From assembly GCF_000971135.1 (NCBI RefSeq), contig NZ_BBLW01000003.1:1-64000 (forward strand): a DNA stretch of 64,000 nt. Reading direction: 5' to 3'. A program made the translations under genes and the position numbers. Positions 19,169 through 27,192 of the stretch are shown one piece after another. This stretch comes from Demequina phytophila (GTDB lineage: Bacteria; Actinomycetota; Actinomycetes; Actinomycetales; Demequinaceae). Below the pieces are notes generated by a model that did no database searches, was not told the DNA's origin, and was given only the letters and a program-made list of their open reading frames with translations. Numbering within the stretch: position 1 is the stretch's first letter; every line of letters starts with the position of its first letter.

Positions 19169-20200
19169 TCAGGCGGCCTGGGCGACGCGCATCGCGGAGG
19201 CCGCGGCGTCGACGTCGCGCTCGTCGTTGTAGACGTAGAAGCCGAGCCGCGCACGACCGCCGCGGGAGGCGGCGCGGACGCCCGCGCGGGCCAGGGCGGC
19301 GGCGTCGACGCCATCGACGGAGACGATCGGCGAGGCCCCGGCAGGCAGGCCCAGGCGCGCGCGAAGGTCGTTCGCGAGGCCCACGCTGTGGCGCCCGATC
19401 GCGTCGACACCCTGCGCGGCCAGGAGCTCGAGCGCGATCGCACCGGCCTCGACCAGCTGCCACGGCGGCGAGGTGTCGAGGCGCCGCGCGGCGGAGCTGA
19501 GGCGGACCTCGTGCCCGTAGAGGGAGGTCCACGGGCTGTCCGCGCCGTACCAGCTGGCGTTGACGGGCCTCACCCAGGAGGCCGCGGGGCGCACCGCGGC
19601 CAGCGCGATGCCGCGCGGGGCGCCCAGCCACTTGTACGCGCTGGCGACCACGACGTCGAAGTCGCGGGCCCGCAGCGGCATCCAGCCGGCGGCGTGGCTC
19701 GCATCCACGAGGGTGCGCGCGCCTGTCAGCCGTGCGGCGGTCGCGAGCGCGTCGAGGTCGACCACCGCGCCGTCCGCGGACTGGACCGCGCTCACCGCGA
19801 CCAGATCGGCGCCGCGCATGGTCTCCGCGACGATCCGCGCGAGCGGCACCGCCCGCACGCGCAGGCGCGGGTCGTTCACGAACGGCAGCGGCACGGACGC
19901 GAAGTCGCCCTGGGCGACCAGCACGCGCGCGCCGTCGGGCAGCGACGCCGCGACCATGCCGACCACCTGGGACGTGGAGCCCGCGAGCGCGACGTCGTCG
20001 GGTCGCACGCCCACGAGCGTCGCGTAGGCCGCGCGCAGACGGTCGACCACCGCGTCGAGGCGGCACGGATCGAGGGTCCCGCGCTCCCAGTCGCGGGTCG
20101 CGCGGCGCAGCGCGGCCGCGGTGGCACGGGCGGGCAGGCCGTACGAGGGCGTGTCGATGTACCCCGGAACCCGGCGGAAGGAGGACGCGATCTCGAGCAT
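19169..20200 (-). CDS. Class V aminotransferase / cysteine-desulfurase-like PLP enzyme
   Basis: PLP-dependent enzyme of fold type I. The 343-aa protein has the PLP lysine at K190 in ASAYKWLGAPRG, the ring-stacking region VVDLDALATAARLTG, and TLVDASHAAGW for the aspartate and histidine that hold the cofactor. It lacks the extended loop with the catalytic cysteine of true SufS, so a transaminase or lyase role is more likely; the substrate is unknown. ATG 20198-20200 abuts a perfect 14-bp palindrome. Divergent from a LysR regulator that probably controls it. Confidence 0.8.
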   Translation of the reverse strand: MLEIASSFRRVPGYIDTPSYGLPARATAAALRRATRDWERGTLDPCRLDAVVDRLRAAYATLVGVRPDDVALAGSTSQVVGMVAASLPDGARVLVAQGDFASVPLPFVNDPRLRVRAVPLARIVAETMRGADLVAVSAVQSADGAVVDLDALATAARLTGARTLVDASHAAGWMPLRARDFDVVVASAYKWLGAPRGIALAAVRPAASWVRPVNASWYGADSPWTSLYGHEVRLSSAARRLDTSPPWQLVEAGAIALELLAAQGVDAIGRHSVGLANDLRARLGLPAGASPIVSVDGVDAAALARAGVRAASRGGRARLGFYVYNDERDVDAAASAMRVAQAA

Positions 20201-20225
20201 GCGACCATGGTCGCCACGCGACCAT
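20201..20225. promoter_or_regulatory. Palindrome at the aminotransferase start, candidate LysR site
   Basis: GCGACCATGGTCGC (20201-20214) is a perfect palindrome directly next to the aminotransferase ATG. GCGACCAT recurs at 20218-20225, giving a direct repeat 17 bp apart. It sits in the divergent region shared with the LysR gene, where autoregulatory LysR sites usually lie. Confidence 0.45.
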
Positions 20226-20278
20226 CCCTCGACAAGACCGCATCGACGACATCTAGACCTCGATGAGATGATGGTCCC

Positions 20279-21157
20279 GTGATCGATGTCGAGCGCCTCC
20301 TGATCCTGCGCGAGGTCGCGCGCCACGGCTCCAAGGCCGCCGCCGCGCGGGCGCTGCAGCTCAGCGAGCCCACCGTCGCGCACCACCTGCGTGCGCTCGA
20401 GCGCCGCGCGGGCGTGCCGCTCACGATGCGAGCGGGACGCGTCACGCGCCTCACCCCCACGGGCGAGGCGCTGGTGCAGCACGCGGACGCGATCGCCGCG
20501 AGCCTCGAGGACGCGGAGCGAAGCCTGCACCGGCACGCGGACCTTCAGGTGGGCCAGCTGCGCATCGCGGCGTTCACGTCGTTCTGCGCGACGGTGCTGC
20601 CGCGCCCGCTCGCGCAGTTCGCGCACACCTATCCCGGCGTGGACATCGGGCTCGAGGAGACTGAGACGGATCCCGCGCTCGCCCTGCTGCGGTCCGGAGC
20701 CGCCGACCTGGTGATCGGGTTCTCGGACGCGGCGACGCCGCCGCCGGTCGACGTCCCCACCGTGCCGCTGGGTCGCGACGAGTATCTGGCGATCCTGCCG
20801 GAGACCCACCCGCTCGCGGGGCGGGCCTTCCTCGAGCTGGGCGCCCTCGCGGACGAGCGATGGATCTCCGGCTGCGTGCGCTGCCGCACCCACCTGGTGG
20901 CGCACGCGGACGAGGCCGGATTCGTGCCCCACATCGCCTTCGTGACCGAGGACTACATCGCCGCGCAGCGGCTCATCGCGGAGGGCCTCGGGGTGGCGCT
21001 CCTCACACGCATGGCGCTCGACGCGAGCCCGGCCATCCCCGGCATCGTCGCCATCCCCACCCGCCCGGACACGCATCGCGACATCTTCCTCGCGGTGCCG
21101 CGGGACGCCGCGCCGGCGGCGGAGGCGTTCGCGAGCCTGCTCGTCACGGGGCTGTAG
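20279..21157 (+). CDS. LysR-family transcription regulator
   Basis: The 292-aa protein has the N-terminal winged helix-turn-helix (1-62, with HGSKAAAARALQLSEPTVAHHLRALE) and the two-lobed LysR effector domain (about 88-292). The helix-turn-helix has the usual SxPTVxxHLxxLE pattern. Start is GTG, with GATGAT ending 6 nt upstream. It is divergent from the class V aminotransferase, so regulation of that gene by an amino-acid-like ligand is the natural inference. Followed by a strong terminator. Confidence 0.88.
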   Translation: MIDVERLLILREVARHGSKAAAARALQLSEPTVAHHLRALERRAGVPLTMRAGRVTRLTPTGEALVQHADAIAASLEDAERSLHRHADLQVGQLRIAAFTSFCATVLPRPLAQFAHTYPGVDIGLEETETDPALALLRSGAADLVIGFSDAATPPPVDVPTVPLGRDEYLAILPETHPLAGRAFLELGALADERWISGCVRCRTHLVAHADEAGFVPHIAFVTEDYIAAQRLIAEGLGVALLTRMALDASPAIPGIVAIPTRPDTHRDIFLAVPRDAAPAAEAFASLLVTGL

Positions 21158-21162
21158 ACGAC

Positions 21163-21201
21163 CGCGAGGCTCCCGATGTGGCAGTCACCGGGAGCCTCGC
21201 G
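21163..21201. terminator. Terminator after the LysR gene
   Basis: Perfect 13-bp stem: CGCGAGGCTCCCG (21163-21175) with CGGGAGCCTCGCG (21189-21201), 13-nt loop. It starts 6 bp after the LysR stop. It is symmetrical and could also end a minus-strand transcript coming from 21.43 kb. Confidence 0.8.
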
Positions 21202-21227
21202 CAGTCTCGGGGCGGCGTTGGCAGCCG

Positions 21228-21420
21228 TCGCCCCTGGGAGGGAGCCGAGAGGCGTCCACGGCCTCGCTCCGGTCCGGCCGGGGCCGGTCATCAGGTCCGG
21301 AGCTCACCGGCCGCCGTCCAGTCGGGACCCTCGGGGAGGACGAGGGCCGTCGACGCGGGGTGGACGGCGGGGCCGGCGACCATGGGCGCCTCTCGGCTCA
21401 GAGCCCCTGGGGGGCGGGGG
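21228..21420. repeat. Nested imperfect inverted repeat
   Basis: GAGCCGAGAGGCG (near 21242) is exactly complementary to CGCCTCTCGGCTC (near 21387), with imperfect extension on both outer sides. Inside, CCGCCGTCCA (21311-21320) pairs with TGGACGGCGG (21361-21370), and GGCCGGT pairs with ACCGGCC. The region lies between the LysR terminator and copy E of the palindromic repeat. Confidence 0.5.
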
Positions 21421-21434
21421 CTCCTGGTATTCAT
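21291..21434 (-). CDS. Possible small protein (47 aa, or 30 aa from an internal ATG)
   Basis: Minus-strand open frame with a TATGAAT sequence at its start and, 15 bp upstream, a copy of the CTGAGAG-N4-CTGGGAG direct repeat also found before the response-regulator gene. From the internal ATG at 21383 (GAGAGG 5 nt upstream) nearly every third codon position is G or C, like real genes here, and the peptide ends GPDWTAAGELRT. No homologue recognised. The DNA is also strongly self-complementary, so it could be a structured RNA instead. Confidence 0.3.
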   Translation of the reverse strand: MNTRSPRPPGALSREAPMVAGPAVHPASTALVLPEGPDWTAAGELRT

Positions 21435-21448
21435 ACAATCGCCCGCGC

Positions 21449-21466
21449 CTGAGAGAACGCTGGGAG
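21449..21466. promoter_or_regulatory. Direct repeat CTGAGAG-N4-CTGGGAG
   Basis: Same half-site and spacing as the repeats in the 24.9-25.1 kb divergent promoter region, so a candidate binding site for the neighbouring OmpR-type response regulator. It lies upstream of the minus-strand frame at 21434 and downstream (3-prime side) of the carbohydrate-binding lipoprotein gene. Confidence 0.45.
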
Positions 21467-21520
21467 CCAGGCGAGAGGTGCCCGGGAGTGGCCCCGCGTG
21501 CGCTCATCCACACGGGAGAA

Positions 21521-21604
21521 GCGCTCCTCCACACACCACCCCCGAGGTGAGCGGGCACATGCTCGGCATGGGCCCGATCCGGGGTCACGTGTGTGGAGGA
21601 GCGC
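21521..21604. repeat. Intergenic palindromic repeat, copy E (short, divergent)
   Basis: Perfect 15-bp arms GCGCTCCTCCACACA (21521-21535) and TGTGTGGAGGAGCGC (21590-21604). The arms share the CTCCACAC core with copies A-D but the inner part is shorter and hard to align. Between the converging LysR and lipoprotein genes. Confidence 0.55.
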
Positions 21605-21627
21605 GCGGCAGTGGCCGGAGCCGCGGG

Positions 21628-23472
21628 TCAGTCCGCGGTCACCGTGCCCAGCTCGTCGCCGCCGGTCGCGGCGTCGCCGAGCACCAGCCCGCCGGCCACC
21701 GCGTCGCCCGACACGGTCGCGCCGGTGGTGATGGTGTAGGTCTCGCCCGACGCGATCCCGTCCGAGGACAGCACCAGCGACTGCGAGATCTTGCCGGTGG
21801 TGAACGTCGCCACCTGGCTGCCGTCCGCATCGGTCACGGTGATCGGCGTGCCCGCCGCGATCGCGGACGCGAACGTGATGGTGAGCACGCCCTGACCGTC
21901 GGCGGTCGGGGTCTCGAGCATGCCCGAGGCCCCCGACGCCGCGAGGGTGCCGCCGCTGATGGTGAACTCGCCGTTGACGTCGAGCGCGCCGTTGCCGCTG
22001 CTGGTGGGGCCGTCGACCACCACGGTGCCGCCGGTCATGGTCGCGGTGCCGTTCGAGTCGAGCCCGTCGCCGTCCGCGTCGATGTACCAGGTGCCTCCGG
22101 AGATCTCGAGGTAGCGGCCCTCGACGGCCTGGTCCATGCCGCCCATGCCGCCGCCGGCCACGGTGGTCGCATCCGTGCCGTCCGTCGACCCGTCGGTCGT
22201 GGCGGTGTCGGCAGAGGTCGTGCCGGTGGACGATGCGTCGGTCGCGTACGCCGCCGAGGTCACCGAGGACGTGGTCGAGGTCGCGGTGCCCGAGTCGGTG
22301 GTGGTGTCGGTGGTGGACTCGCCGGGCATCCCGCCGGACGGGCGCTCGCCCATCTCGCCGCCGCCGGGCATCCCTCCGCCCATCTGGCCGCCCATGTCGC
22401 CGCCTCCGGACGAGGTGCCGCCCGAGACGTTGACGCCGTCGTCGCTCGACTTGATGGTCCCGGTGCCGCCGCTGAGCAGGATGACCCCGCCCTCGAGGCC
22501 CTCGACCGACGTCGAGACGTCGATGGTGCCGTCCGAGACGTGCAGCACCCCGTCGGTGGTGATGCCGTCGTCGCCGGCCGCGATCGACAGGTCGCCGCCC
22601 TCGACGGTGACCTGGTTGACCGCGTCGATGCCGTCGACGCCGGAGGCGATGTCGAACGTGCCGCCGGAGATCCACACGACGCCGACCGCGGTCTCCTCGT
22701 CGAGGGCCTCGTTGGTGGACTTCAGCCCGTCGCCCTCGGCGTCGACGGTGATGTCGCCGCCGGAGATCACCAGGTAGTCCTTGCCGCGGATGCCGTCGTC
22801 CGCCGCGGTGACGGAGATCGATCCGGACTCGATGACGAGCCCGTCCTTGGAGGCGATGCCGTCCTCGGCGACCGCGTTCACGCTGAGCGCGCCGTCGCCC
22901 GCGATCCACAGGTCCGCGGTCGAGTACAGGGTGGCGTTCGGCACGTCCGACTCGGAGTCCTCCGCCGCGGTGGCGTCGGCGGCGTCGGACAGGGTGTTGG
23001 TGGAGCCGTCCTCGAGCCAGATCACCACCTCGTCGGCGCCCTCGATGTCGATCGCGGCGGTGTCGGGGGAGGTGATGTCGACGCCGTCGAGGACCAGGGT
23101 GACGTCCTCGTCAGCGGTATCGACCACCACCTGCCCCGCGGAGAGCCTGCCGGAGAGGCGGTAGGTGCCGCCGGCGGTGATGGTGACCGTGTCGCCGTCG
23201 ACGCTCACCCCGTCGCCGCCGGTGGAACCCGAGTCGGAGAGGGTGACGTCGATGGCCCCGTCGAGGTCGGCCGAGGTGTCGAGGTCGTTGACCCCGAGGT
23301 CCTCGTACGCGACCTCGGTGAGGTCCGTCGAGGTCGCGGCGGTGGTCGTCGTGGTGGTCTCCTCCGTCCCGGCCGTGGTGGACGCGGCGTCGGAGCCGGT
23401 GGTGGTGGAGCAGCCCGCGAGGAGCAGGGTGCCGGCGAGGATGCCGGCGAAGACGGTGGTGGGCTTGCGCAT
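21628..23472 (-). CDS. Carbohydrate-binding-domain lipoprotein (Cthe_2159/DUF4353 type)
   Basis: Surface lipoprotein of 614 aa. Lipobox LLAGC with the lipidated C21, a Thr-rich linker, then a long series of parallel beta-helix-type repeats built from phrases such as GDGLKSTN, GVDGIDAVNQ and DDGITTDGVL with many Asp/Gly turns that probably bind calcium. A Gly/Met-rich segment and a Ser/Thr linker (about 355-440) interrupt the repeats. Family members bind acidic polysaccharide such as polygalacturonate. It is the last gene of the cluster with VTC and DUF4956, a combination often seen with CotH; no CotH is present here. Confidence 0.85.
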   Translation of the reverse strand: MRKPTTVFAGILAGTLLLAGCSTTTGSDAASTTAGTEETTTTTTAATSTDLTEVAYEDLGVNDLDTSADLDGAIDVTLSDSGSTGGDGVSVDGDTVTITAGGTYRLSGRLSAGQVVVDTADEDVTLVLDGVDITSPDTAAIDIEGADEVVIWLEDGSTNTLSDAADATAAEDSESDVPNATLYSTADLWIAGDGALSVNAVAEDGIASKDGLVIESGSISVTAADDGIRGKDYLVISGGDITVDAEGDGLKSTNEALDEETAVGVVWISGGTFDIASGVDGIDAVNQVTVEGGDLSIAAGDDGITTDGVLHVSDGTIDVSTSVEGLEGGVILLSGGTGTIKSSDDGVNVSGGTSSGGGDMGGQMGGGMPGGGEMGERPSGGMPGESTTDTTTDSGTATSTTSSVTSAAYATDASSTGTTSADTATTDGSTDGTDATTVAGGGMGGMDQAVEGRYLEISGGTWYIDADGDGLDSNGTATMTGGTVVVDGPTSSGNGALDVNGEFTISGGTLAASGASGMLETPTADGQGVLTITFASAIAAGTPITVTDADGSQVATFTTGKISQSLVLSSDGIASGETYTITTGATVSGDAVAGGLVLGDAATGGDELGTVTAD

Positions 23473-23487
23473 GATCGATCGCCTTTC

Positions 23488-24255
23488 TCAGGCCGCGGTG
23501 GACACGGTGGGGGTCAGGTGGCGGCGCAGGGTGCGGTTCCAGCGGTTCGCCGGAAGCTCGGGCTGCAGCGCGGCCAGGGTGGTGCAGTACTTGGAGACGC
23601 GGGCCGGGCGGACGCCGCGGGCCCAGAGCGCGCGGTCGACGTCGCCGGCCCGCAGGGAGGACTTGGTCTCGAGGATGAGGGCGGCGCCGAAGCCCACGGA
23701 CTCGCCGCCGGCCTCGACCGCGGTCACGTCCTGGTCGATCGTGACGCGGGCGCCGTCCGCGACCAGCGTCGAGCGGCGGTAGCGCGTGGTGAGGATGGGG
23801 CTCAGGGCGTCGACGGCGTCGCCGACCTGCGGGAACGATGCGACGAACGCCCTGGCCTCGCCGTCGAGGGCGGCGCCGCGCGCCACCTCCGCGCCGATCC
23901 ACTCGCGGTGCTTGACCGTCTCGCCCTTGGCGGAGCGCAGCTTCACCTCGATGGCACGACCGCCGGTGTCGAGGTACTCGCGGGTGCGGACCTTGTAGCG
24001 GGCGGGCCGGCGACGCGCGGCGTCGCGGTAGGACTCGAGGTCGGGGGTGTCGAAGTAGACGGACGCGTACCCGAAGGACCGCTCGCCGTCGATCTCGAGC
24101 GCACGTAGCCCGGCCACGGAGTCGAGCACCTCGGTGAGGAGCGCAGGCGACACGATGTACTTGCGGTCCACCCGGGTCAGCAGCGCGGCCTCGACCTCGA
24201 GCTCGGCGAGCGTCACGGCCGGCAGCGACGCGACCCGCTGCTGCCAGCCGCTCAC
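23488..24255 (-). CDS. VTC-domain protein (polyphosphate-polymerase-like)
   Basis: A 255-aa protein with the VTC tunnel fold: TRVDRKYIVS at the start, FGYASVYFDTPDLESYRDA, RPARYKVRTREYLDTGG, AIEVKLRSAKGETVKHRE and LILETKSSLRAGDVDRALW supply the basic and acidic residues that bind nucleotide and phosphate chains. In yeast the domain makes polyphosphate; bacterial cluster members have unknown products. GTG 24255 overlaps the DUF4956 stop by 4 nt. The lipoprotein gene follows after 15 bp. Confidence 0.88.
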   Translation of the reverse strand: MSGWQQRVASLPAVTLAELEVEAALLTRVDRKYIVSPALLTEVLDSVAGLRALEIDGERSFGYASVYFDTPDLESYRDAARRRPARYKVRTREYLDTGGRAIEVKLRSAKGETVKHREWIGAEVARGAALDGEARAFVASFPQVGDAVDALSPILTTRYRRSTLVADGARVTIDQDVTAVEAGGESVGFGAALILETKSSLRAGDVDRALWARGVRPARVSKYCTTLAALQPELPANRWNRTLRRHLTPTVSTAA

Positions 24256-24914
24256 CGGGCCACCTCGGCGGCGGGGACGTCCATCGCGAGGGGTCGCTCG
24301 CTCGCCGCCGGTCGCACCGAGGCGGCCGGACGCTCGGCGGCGACCGGCGCATCGTACGTCGCGGCGCCGGCGGGCGGGAGGGTGTAGCGGACGTCCACCA
24401 TGGTCGACTCGTTGAGCAGGTCGACACGGCGGATCGCGACGCGGTTGATGGTCGCGCCCAGCAGCAGCGCGAGGTGGTTCGCGGCGTCCTCCTCCGTGGT
24501 GAACGCGCGATCGAGCACCATCTGCTGCTGACGGCTGCGCGGGAACAGGCGCGGGTTGTCGCCCACGAGGATGACGCCGAGCAGGACCGCCATGAGCGTG
24601 AAGCTGAGCGACGCGGACAGCGCGGGGAAGCCACCCAGGAGGCCGAGCGCGATCGCGGTGAAGTAGTACGCGATCTCGGCGTGGTCCATCTCGGTCGAGC
24701 GGAGCCTGATGATGGACAGCACCGCGAAGATGCCCATGCCGAAGCCGAGCGAGATGTCCGCGTTGGTCATCGCGTACGTCACCCCCATGACGCCGACGTT
24801 GATCGACAGGAACGCGACGATCAGGTCGCGCCGGCGGTGACGCGGGAAGTAGAGGCCGAAGACGAGGATGGCGATCGCGATCAGGTCCGCGGCGATGAAG
24901 GCGTAGTAGGGCAT
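24252..24914 (-). CDS. DUF4956 membrane protein
   Basis: First gene of the lipoprotein/VTC/DUF4956 cluster. The 220-aa protein has four to five membrane helices (residues 5-120) with the family phrases ADISLGFGMGIFAVLSIIRLRS and EIAYYFTAIALG, then a cytoplasmic domain and a low-complexity Ala/Pro/Arg tail. I chose ATG 24914 over a GTG two codons earlier because GAGAGG lies 5 nt before the ATG. DUF4956 and VTC proteins occur together widely and are thought to act as a pair. Divergent from the response regulator. Confidence 0.88.
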   Translation of the reverse strand: MPYYAFIAADLIAIAILVFGLYFPRHRRRDLIVAFLSINVGVMGVTYAMTNADISLGFGMGIFAVLSIIRLRSTEMDHAEIAYYFTAIALGLLGGFPALSASLSFTLMAVLLGVILVGDNPRLFPRSRQQQMVLDRAFTTEEDAANHLALLLGATINRVAIRRVDLLNESTMVDVRYTLPPAGAATYDAPVAAERPAASVRPAASERPLAMDVPAAEVAR

Positions 24915-24986
24915 GGGCACCTCTCGGGTCTGGGGCGTCGGAGTGGCGCTCCGGGCCGTTGTTCACCTCGAGTTAACCGACGGGAC

Positions 24987-25015
24987 CTGGGAGAACACTG
25001 GGAGGGCCGGGAGAG
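24987..25015. promoter_or_regulatory. Tandem CTGGGAG repeats, candidate response-regulator box
   Basis: CTGGGAG (24987-24993), AACA, CTGGGAG (24998-25004), then a weaker CGGGAG at 25008-25013: three half-sites at 10-11 bp steps, the usual layout for OmpR-family dimers. In the divergent region between the DUF4956 and response-regulator genes. Confidence 0.55.
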
Positions 25016-25042
25016 TTGACCGGGGACGCCTCTCCCCGTCCA

Positions 25043-25060
25043 CGCCCAGCGGCCTCCCAG
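25043..25060. promoter_or_regulatory. Inverted-orientation copy of the CTGGGAG repeat
   Basis: CGCCCAG (25043-25049), four bases, CTCCCAG (25054-25060): the same half-site pair read on the minus strand, about 35 bp before the response-regulator ATG. Confidence 0.45.
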
Positions 25061-25093
25061 CGAATGCTCAGGTTGAGCCGCGATACTGGGGGC

Positions 25094-25777
25094 ATGCCTG
25101 AACGCCGCATCCTCGTGGTCGATGACGAGGACAACCTCCGCACCATGCTCTGCGCCGCCCTCAGATACGCGGGCTACGACGTCTCGGAGGCCAGCGACGG
25201 CCAGGCCGGGCTCAAGGCCGCACGCGAGCAGCGCCCCGACCTCATCGTGCTCGACGTGATGATGCCGGGACTCGACGGCTTCGCTGTGACGCGCCGCCTG
25301 CGCGAATCGGGCGACCGCACCCCGATCATCTTCCTCACCGCGCGCGACAGCTCGCAGGACAAGGTCGAGGGCCTCACGATCGGCGGCGACGACTACCTCG
25401 AGAAGCCGTTCAACCTGGACGAGCTCGTCGCCCGCGTCGAGGCCGTGTCGCGCCGCGTCGAGCGCACCCCGAGCGCCTCTGACGTCTACCGCGTGGCGGA
25501 CCTCGAGCTCGACGACGTCGCGCACCGCGTGACCCGTGCGGGCGAGGACATCCAGCTGTCCCCCACCGAGTACAACCTCCTGCGCCACCTCATGCAGAAC
25601 ACGGGCCGTGTGCTGTCCCGCGGCCAGCTCCTCGAGGGCGTGTGGGGCTACTCGCGCGACGACGACCCGGGCGTGGTCGAGACCTACATCGGCTACGTGC
25701 GCCGCAAGGTCGACACCGTCGACCCCAAGCTGATCCACACGATCCGCGGGGTGGGCTACACGCTGAGGCTGCCGTGA
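25094..25777 (+). CDS. OmpR-family response regulator
   Basis: Two-component regulator of 227 aa. Receiver domain 1-118 with acidic pocket DDED (residues 10-13), phosphorylation site D54 in VLDVMMPG, and K in LEKPF; winged helix 130-227 with the loop RGQLLEGVWGY and IRGVGYTLR. GATACT ends 6 nt before the ATG, so probably leaderless. The kinase gene overlaps its stop by 4 nt. CTGGGAG direct repeats upstream suggest it regulates itself and the divergent DUF4956-VTC-lipoprotein cluster. Confidence 0.93.
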   Translation: MPERRILVVDDEDNLRTMLCAALRYAGYDVSEASDGQAGLKAAREQRPDLIVLDVMMPGLDGFAVTRRLRESGDRTPIIFLTARDSSQDKVEGLTIGGDDYLEKPFNLDELVARVEAVSRRVERTPSASDVYRVADLELDDVAHRVTRAGEDIQLSPTEYNLLRHLMQNTGRVLSRGQLLEGVWGYSRDDDPGVVETYIGYVRRKVDTVDPKLIHTIRGVGYTLRLP

Positions 25778-27192
25778 CCGCTTCCCCGGGCATGAGCCTC
25801 CGCTCGCGCCTGCTGATCGGGCTGGGCGCGATCGCCGCGATCGCGATCGCCGTCGCGATCGCCGTCACCGGCGTCACCCACTCGCACCTGGTCACCCAGA
25901 TCGACGAGCGCCTCGCATCCTTCTCGGGCCCGTTCGACTACGACCACAAGCCCTCGCTCGCGGACCCCGAAGAGATCCAGGGCGAGTACGCACGCCCCTC
26001 GGAGGCGTGGCAGGCGGTGCTCGCGTCCAACGGCGAGGTGGAGGTGCTCTTCGTGCCGAACACCACCGACTCGTCCGGCTCCCGCCCTCTCATCGAGGCC
26101 GCCGAGATGCCCGCGACCGGGAAGTCCTACTTCACCGTCGCATCGTCCGACGGCGAGGGCGAGTGGCGCGTGCTCGCACGCGCCACCACGCTCGGCACCG
26201 ACCTCACCGCGCTGCCCCTCGATTCGGTCGAGGCGACGACGCACCGCCTGATCCTCATCGAGGCGCTCGGCATCGCCTTCATCCTCGCCGCGCTCGCCGT
26301 GGTGGGCTGGTGGGTCATCCGGCTCGGCATCGCGCCCATGCGGCGGATGGTCGACGCGTCGACGCGCATCGCGGAGGGCGACCTGGACGTGCGCCTCGAG
26401 GGCCGGGGCCGCGGCAGCGAGTCCGCCGAGCTCGCGGCCTCGCTCAACACCATGGTCGACACGCTCACCGCCTCGCTCGAGGAGCGCGAGCGGTCCGAGG
26501 CTCGCCTGCGGGAGTTCGTCGCCGACGCCTCCCACGAGCTCCGCACCCCCCTCACCACGGTGCTCGGCTACGCGGAGCTGTACCGTCGCGGCGCCCTCAA
26601 GCGGGACGAGGACGTGGCCGACGCGTGGGCGCGCACCGAGGCCGAGGCGAGCCGCATGCGCCGCCTGGTCGAGGACATGCTCGAGCTCGCCCGCTACGAC
26701 GCCGAGCCGCAGCTGTCCCCCATCGCGCTCGACCTCTCGCACGTGTGCGGCGAGGTGGTGCGCGACGCGACCGCCGCACGCGAGGGCGTCACCTTCACGC
26801 TCGACGCGCCCGAGCCCGTCACCATCGAGGGCGACCCGGACCGCCTCCGCCAGGCGCTCATCAACGTGGTGACCAACGCGGCGGTCCACGGCGGCTCGCA
26901 CGTCACCGTCCGGGTGCGCAGGGACGATGCGGTGGCCCGGGTGGACATCGAGGACGACGGCCCCGGCATGGCGCCCGACGTGGCGGCGCGCGCGACCGAG
27001 AGGTTCGTGCGCGGCGACCACTCGCGCACCCGCGCGACGGGCGGCTCGGGCCTGGGGCTCGCGATCACGGCCGCGATCGTCTCGGTGCACGGCGGGACGC
27101 TCGACGTCGACTCCGCGGAGGGTCGCGGCACCACGGTGAGCCTCGCGTTCCCGGCGGCGGCTCAGACGGTCGCGGACACCGCGCTCTCGTAG
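25774..27192 (+). CDS. Sensor histidine kinase
   Basis: Membrane kinase that pairs with the upstream regulator. Of 472 aa from GTG 25774: helix one (about 10-32), an extracytoplasmic sensor of about 130 residues, helix two (about 160-185), HAMP linker (190-240), phospho-acceptor H254 in DASHELRTPLTT, and the ATPase domain with N box INVVTNAAVHGG, DDGPGM and GGSGLGLAI. GTGA coupling to the regulator; an ATG six codons later is an alternative start. Its last 31 nt overlap the 3-prime end of the convergent TetR gene. Confidence 0.93.
   Translation: MTASPGMSLRSRLLIGLGAIAAIAIAVAIAVTGVTHSHLVTQIDERLASFSGPFDYDHKPSLADPEEIQGEYARPSEAWQAVLASNGEVEVLFVPNTTDSSGSRPLIEAAEMPATGKSYFTVASSDGEGEWRVLARATTLGTDLTALPLDSVEATTHRLILIEALGIAFILAALAVVGWWVIRLGIAPMRRMVDASTRIAEGDLDVRLEGRGRGSESAELAASLNTMVDTLTASLEERERSEARLREFVADASHELRTPLTTVLGYAELYRRGALKRDEDVADAWARTEAEASRMRRLVEDMLELARYDAEPQLSPIALDLSHVCGEVVRDATAAREGVTFTLDAPEPVTIEGDPDRLRQALINVVTNAAVHGGSHVTVRVRRDDAVARVDIEDDGPGMAPDVAARATERFVRGDHSRTRATGGSGLGLAITAAIVSVHGGTLDVDSAEGRGTTVSLAFPAAAQTVADTALS

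Noticed and set aside
22300-22420. Internal repeats in the lipoprotein gene as a CRISPR-like array
   Set aside because: They are codon repeats of a Gly/Met/Pro-rich linker, in frame and without equal spacers.
20860-24108. A 1082-codon open frame covering LysR 3-prime end and the lipoprotein/VTC genes
   Set aside because: Gly/Arg/Val-rich antisense shadow that runs through a terminator and two inverted repeats.
27162-27192. Wrong stop or frameshift where the TetR and kinase genes overlap
   Set aside because: Both reading frames end cleanly with normal C-termini; a 31-nt convergent overlap is acceptable in this dense genome.
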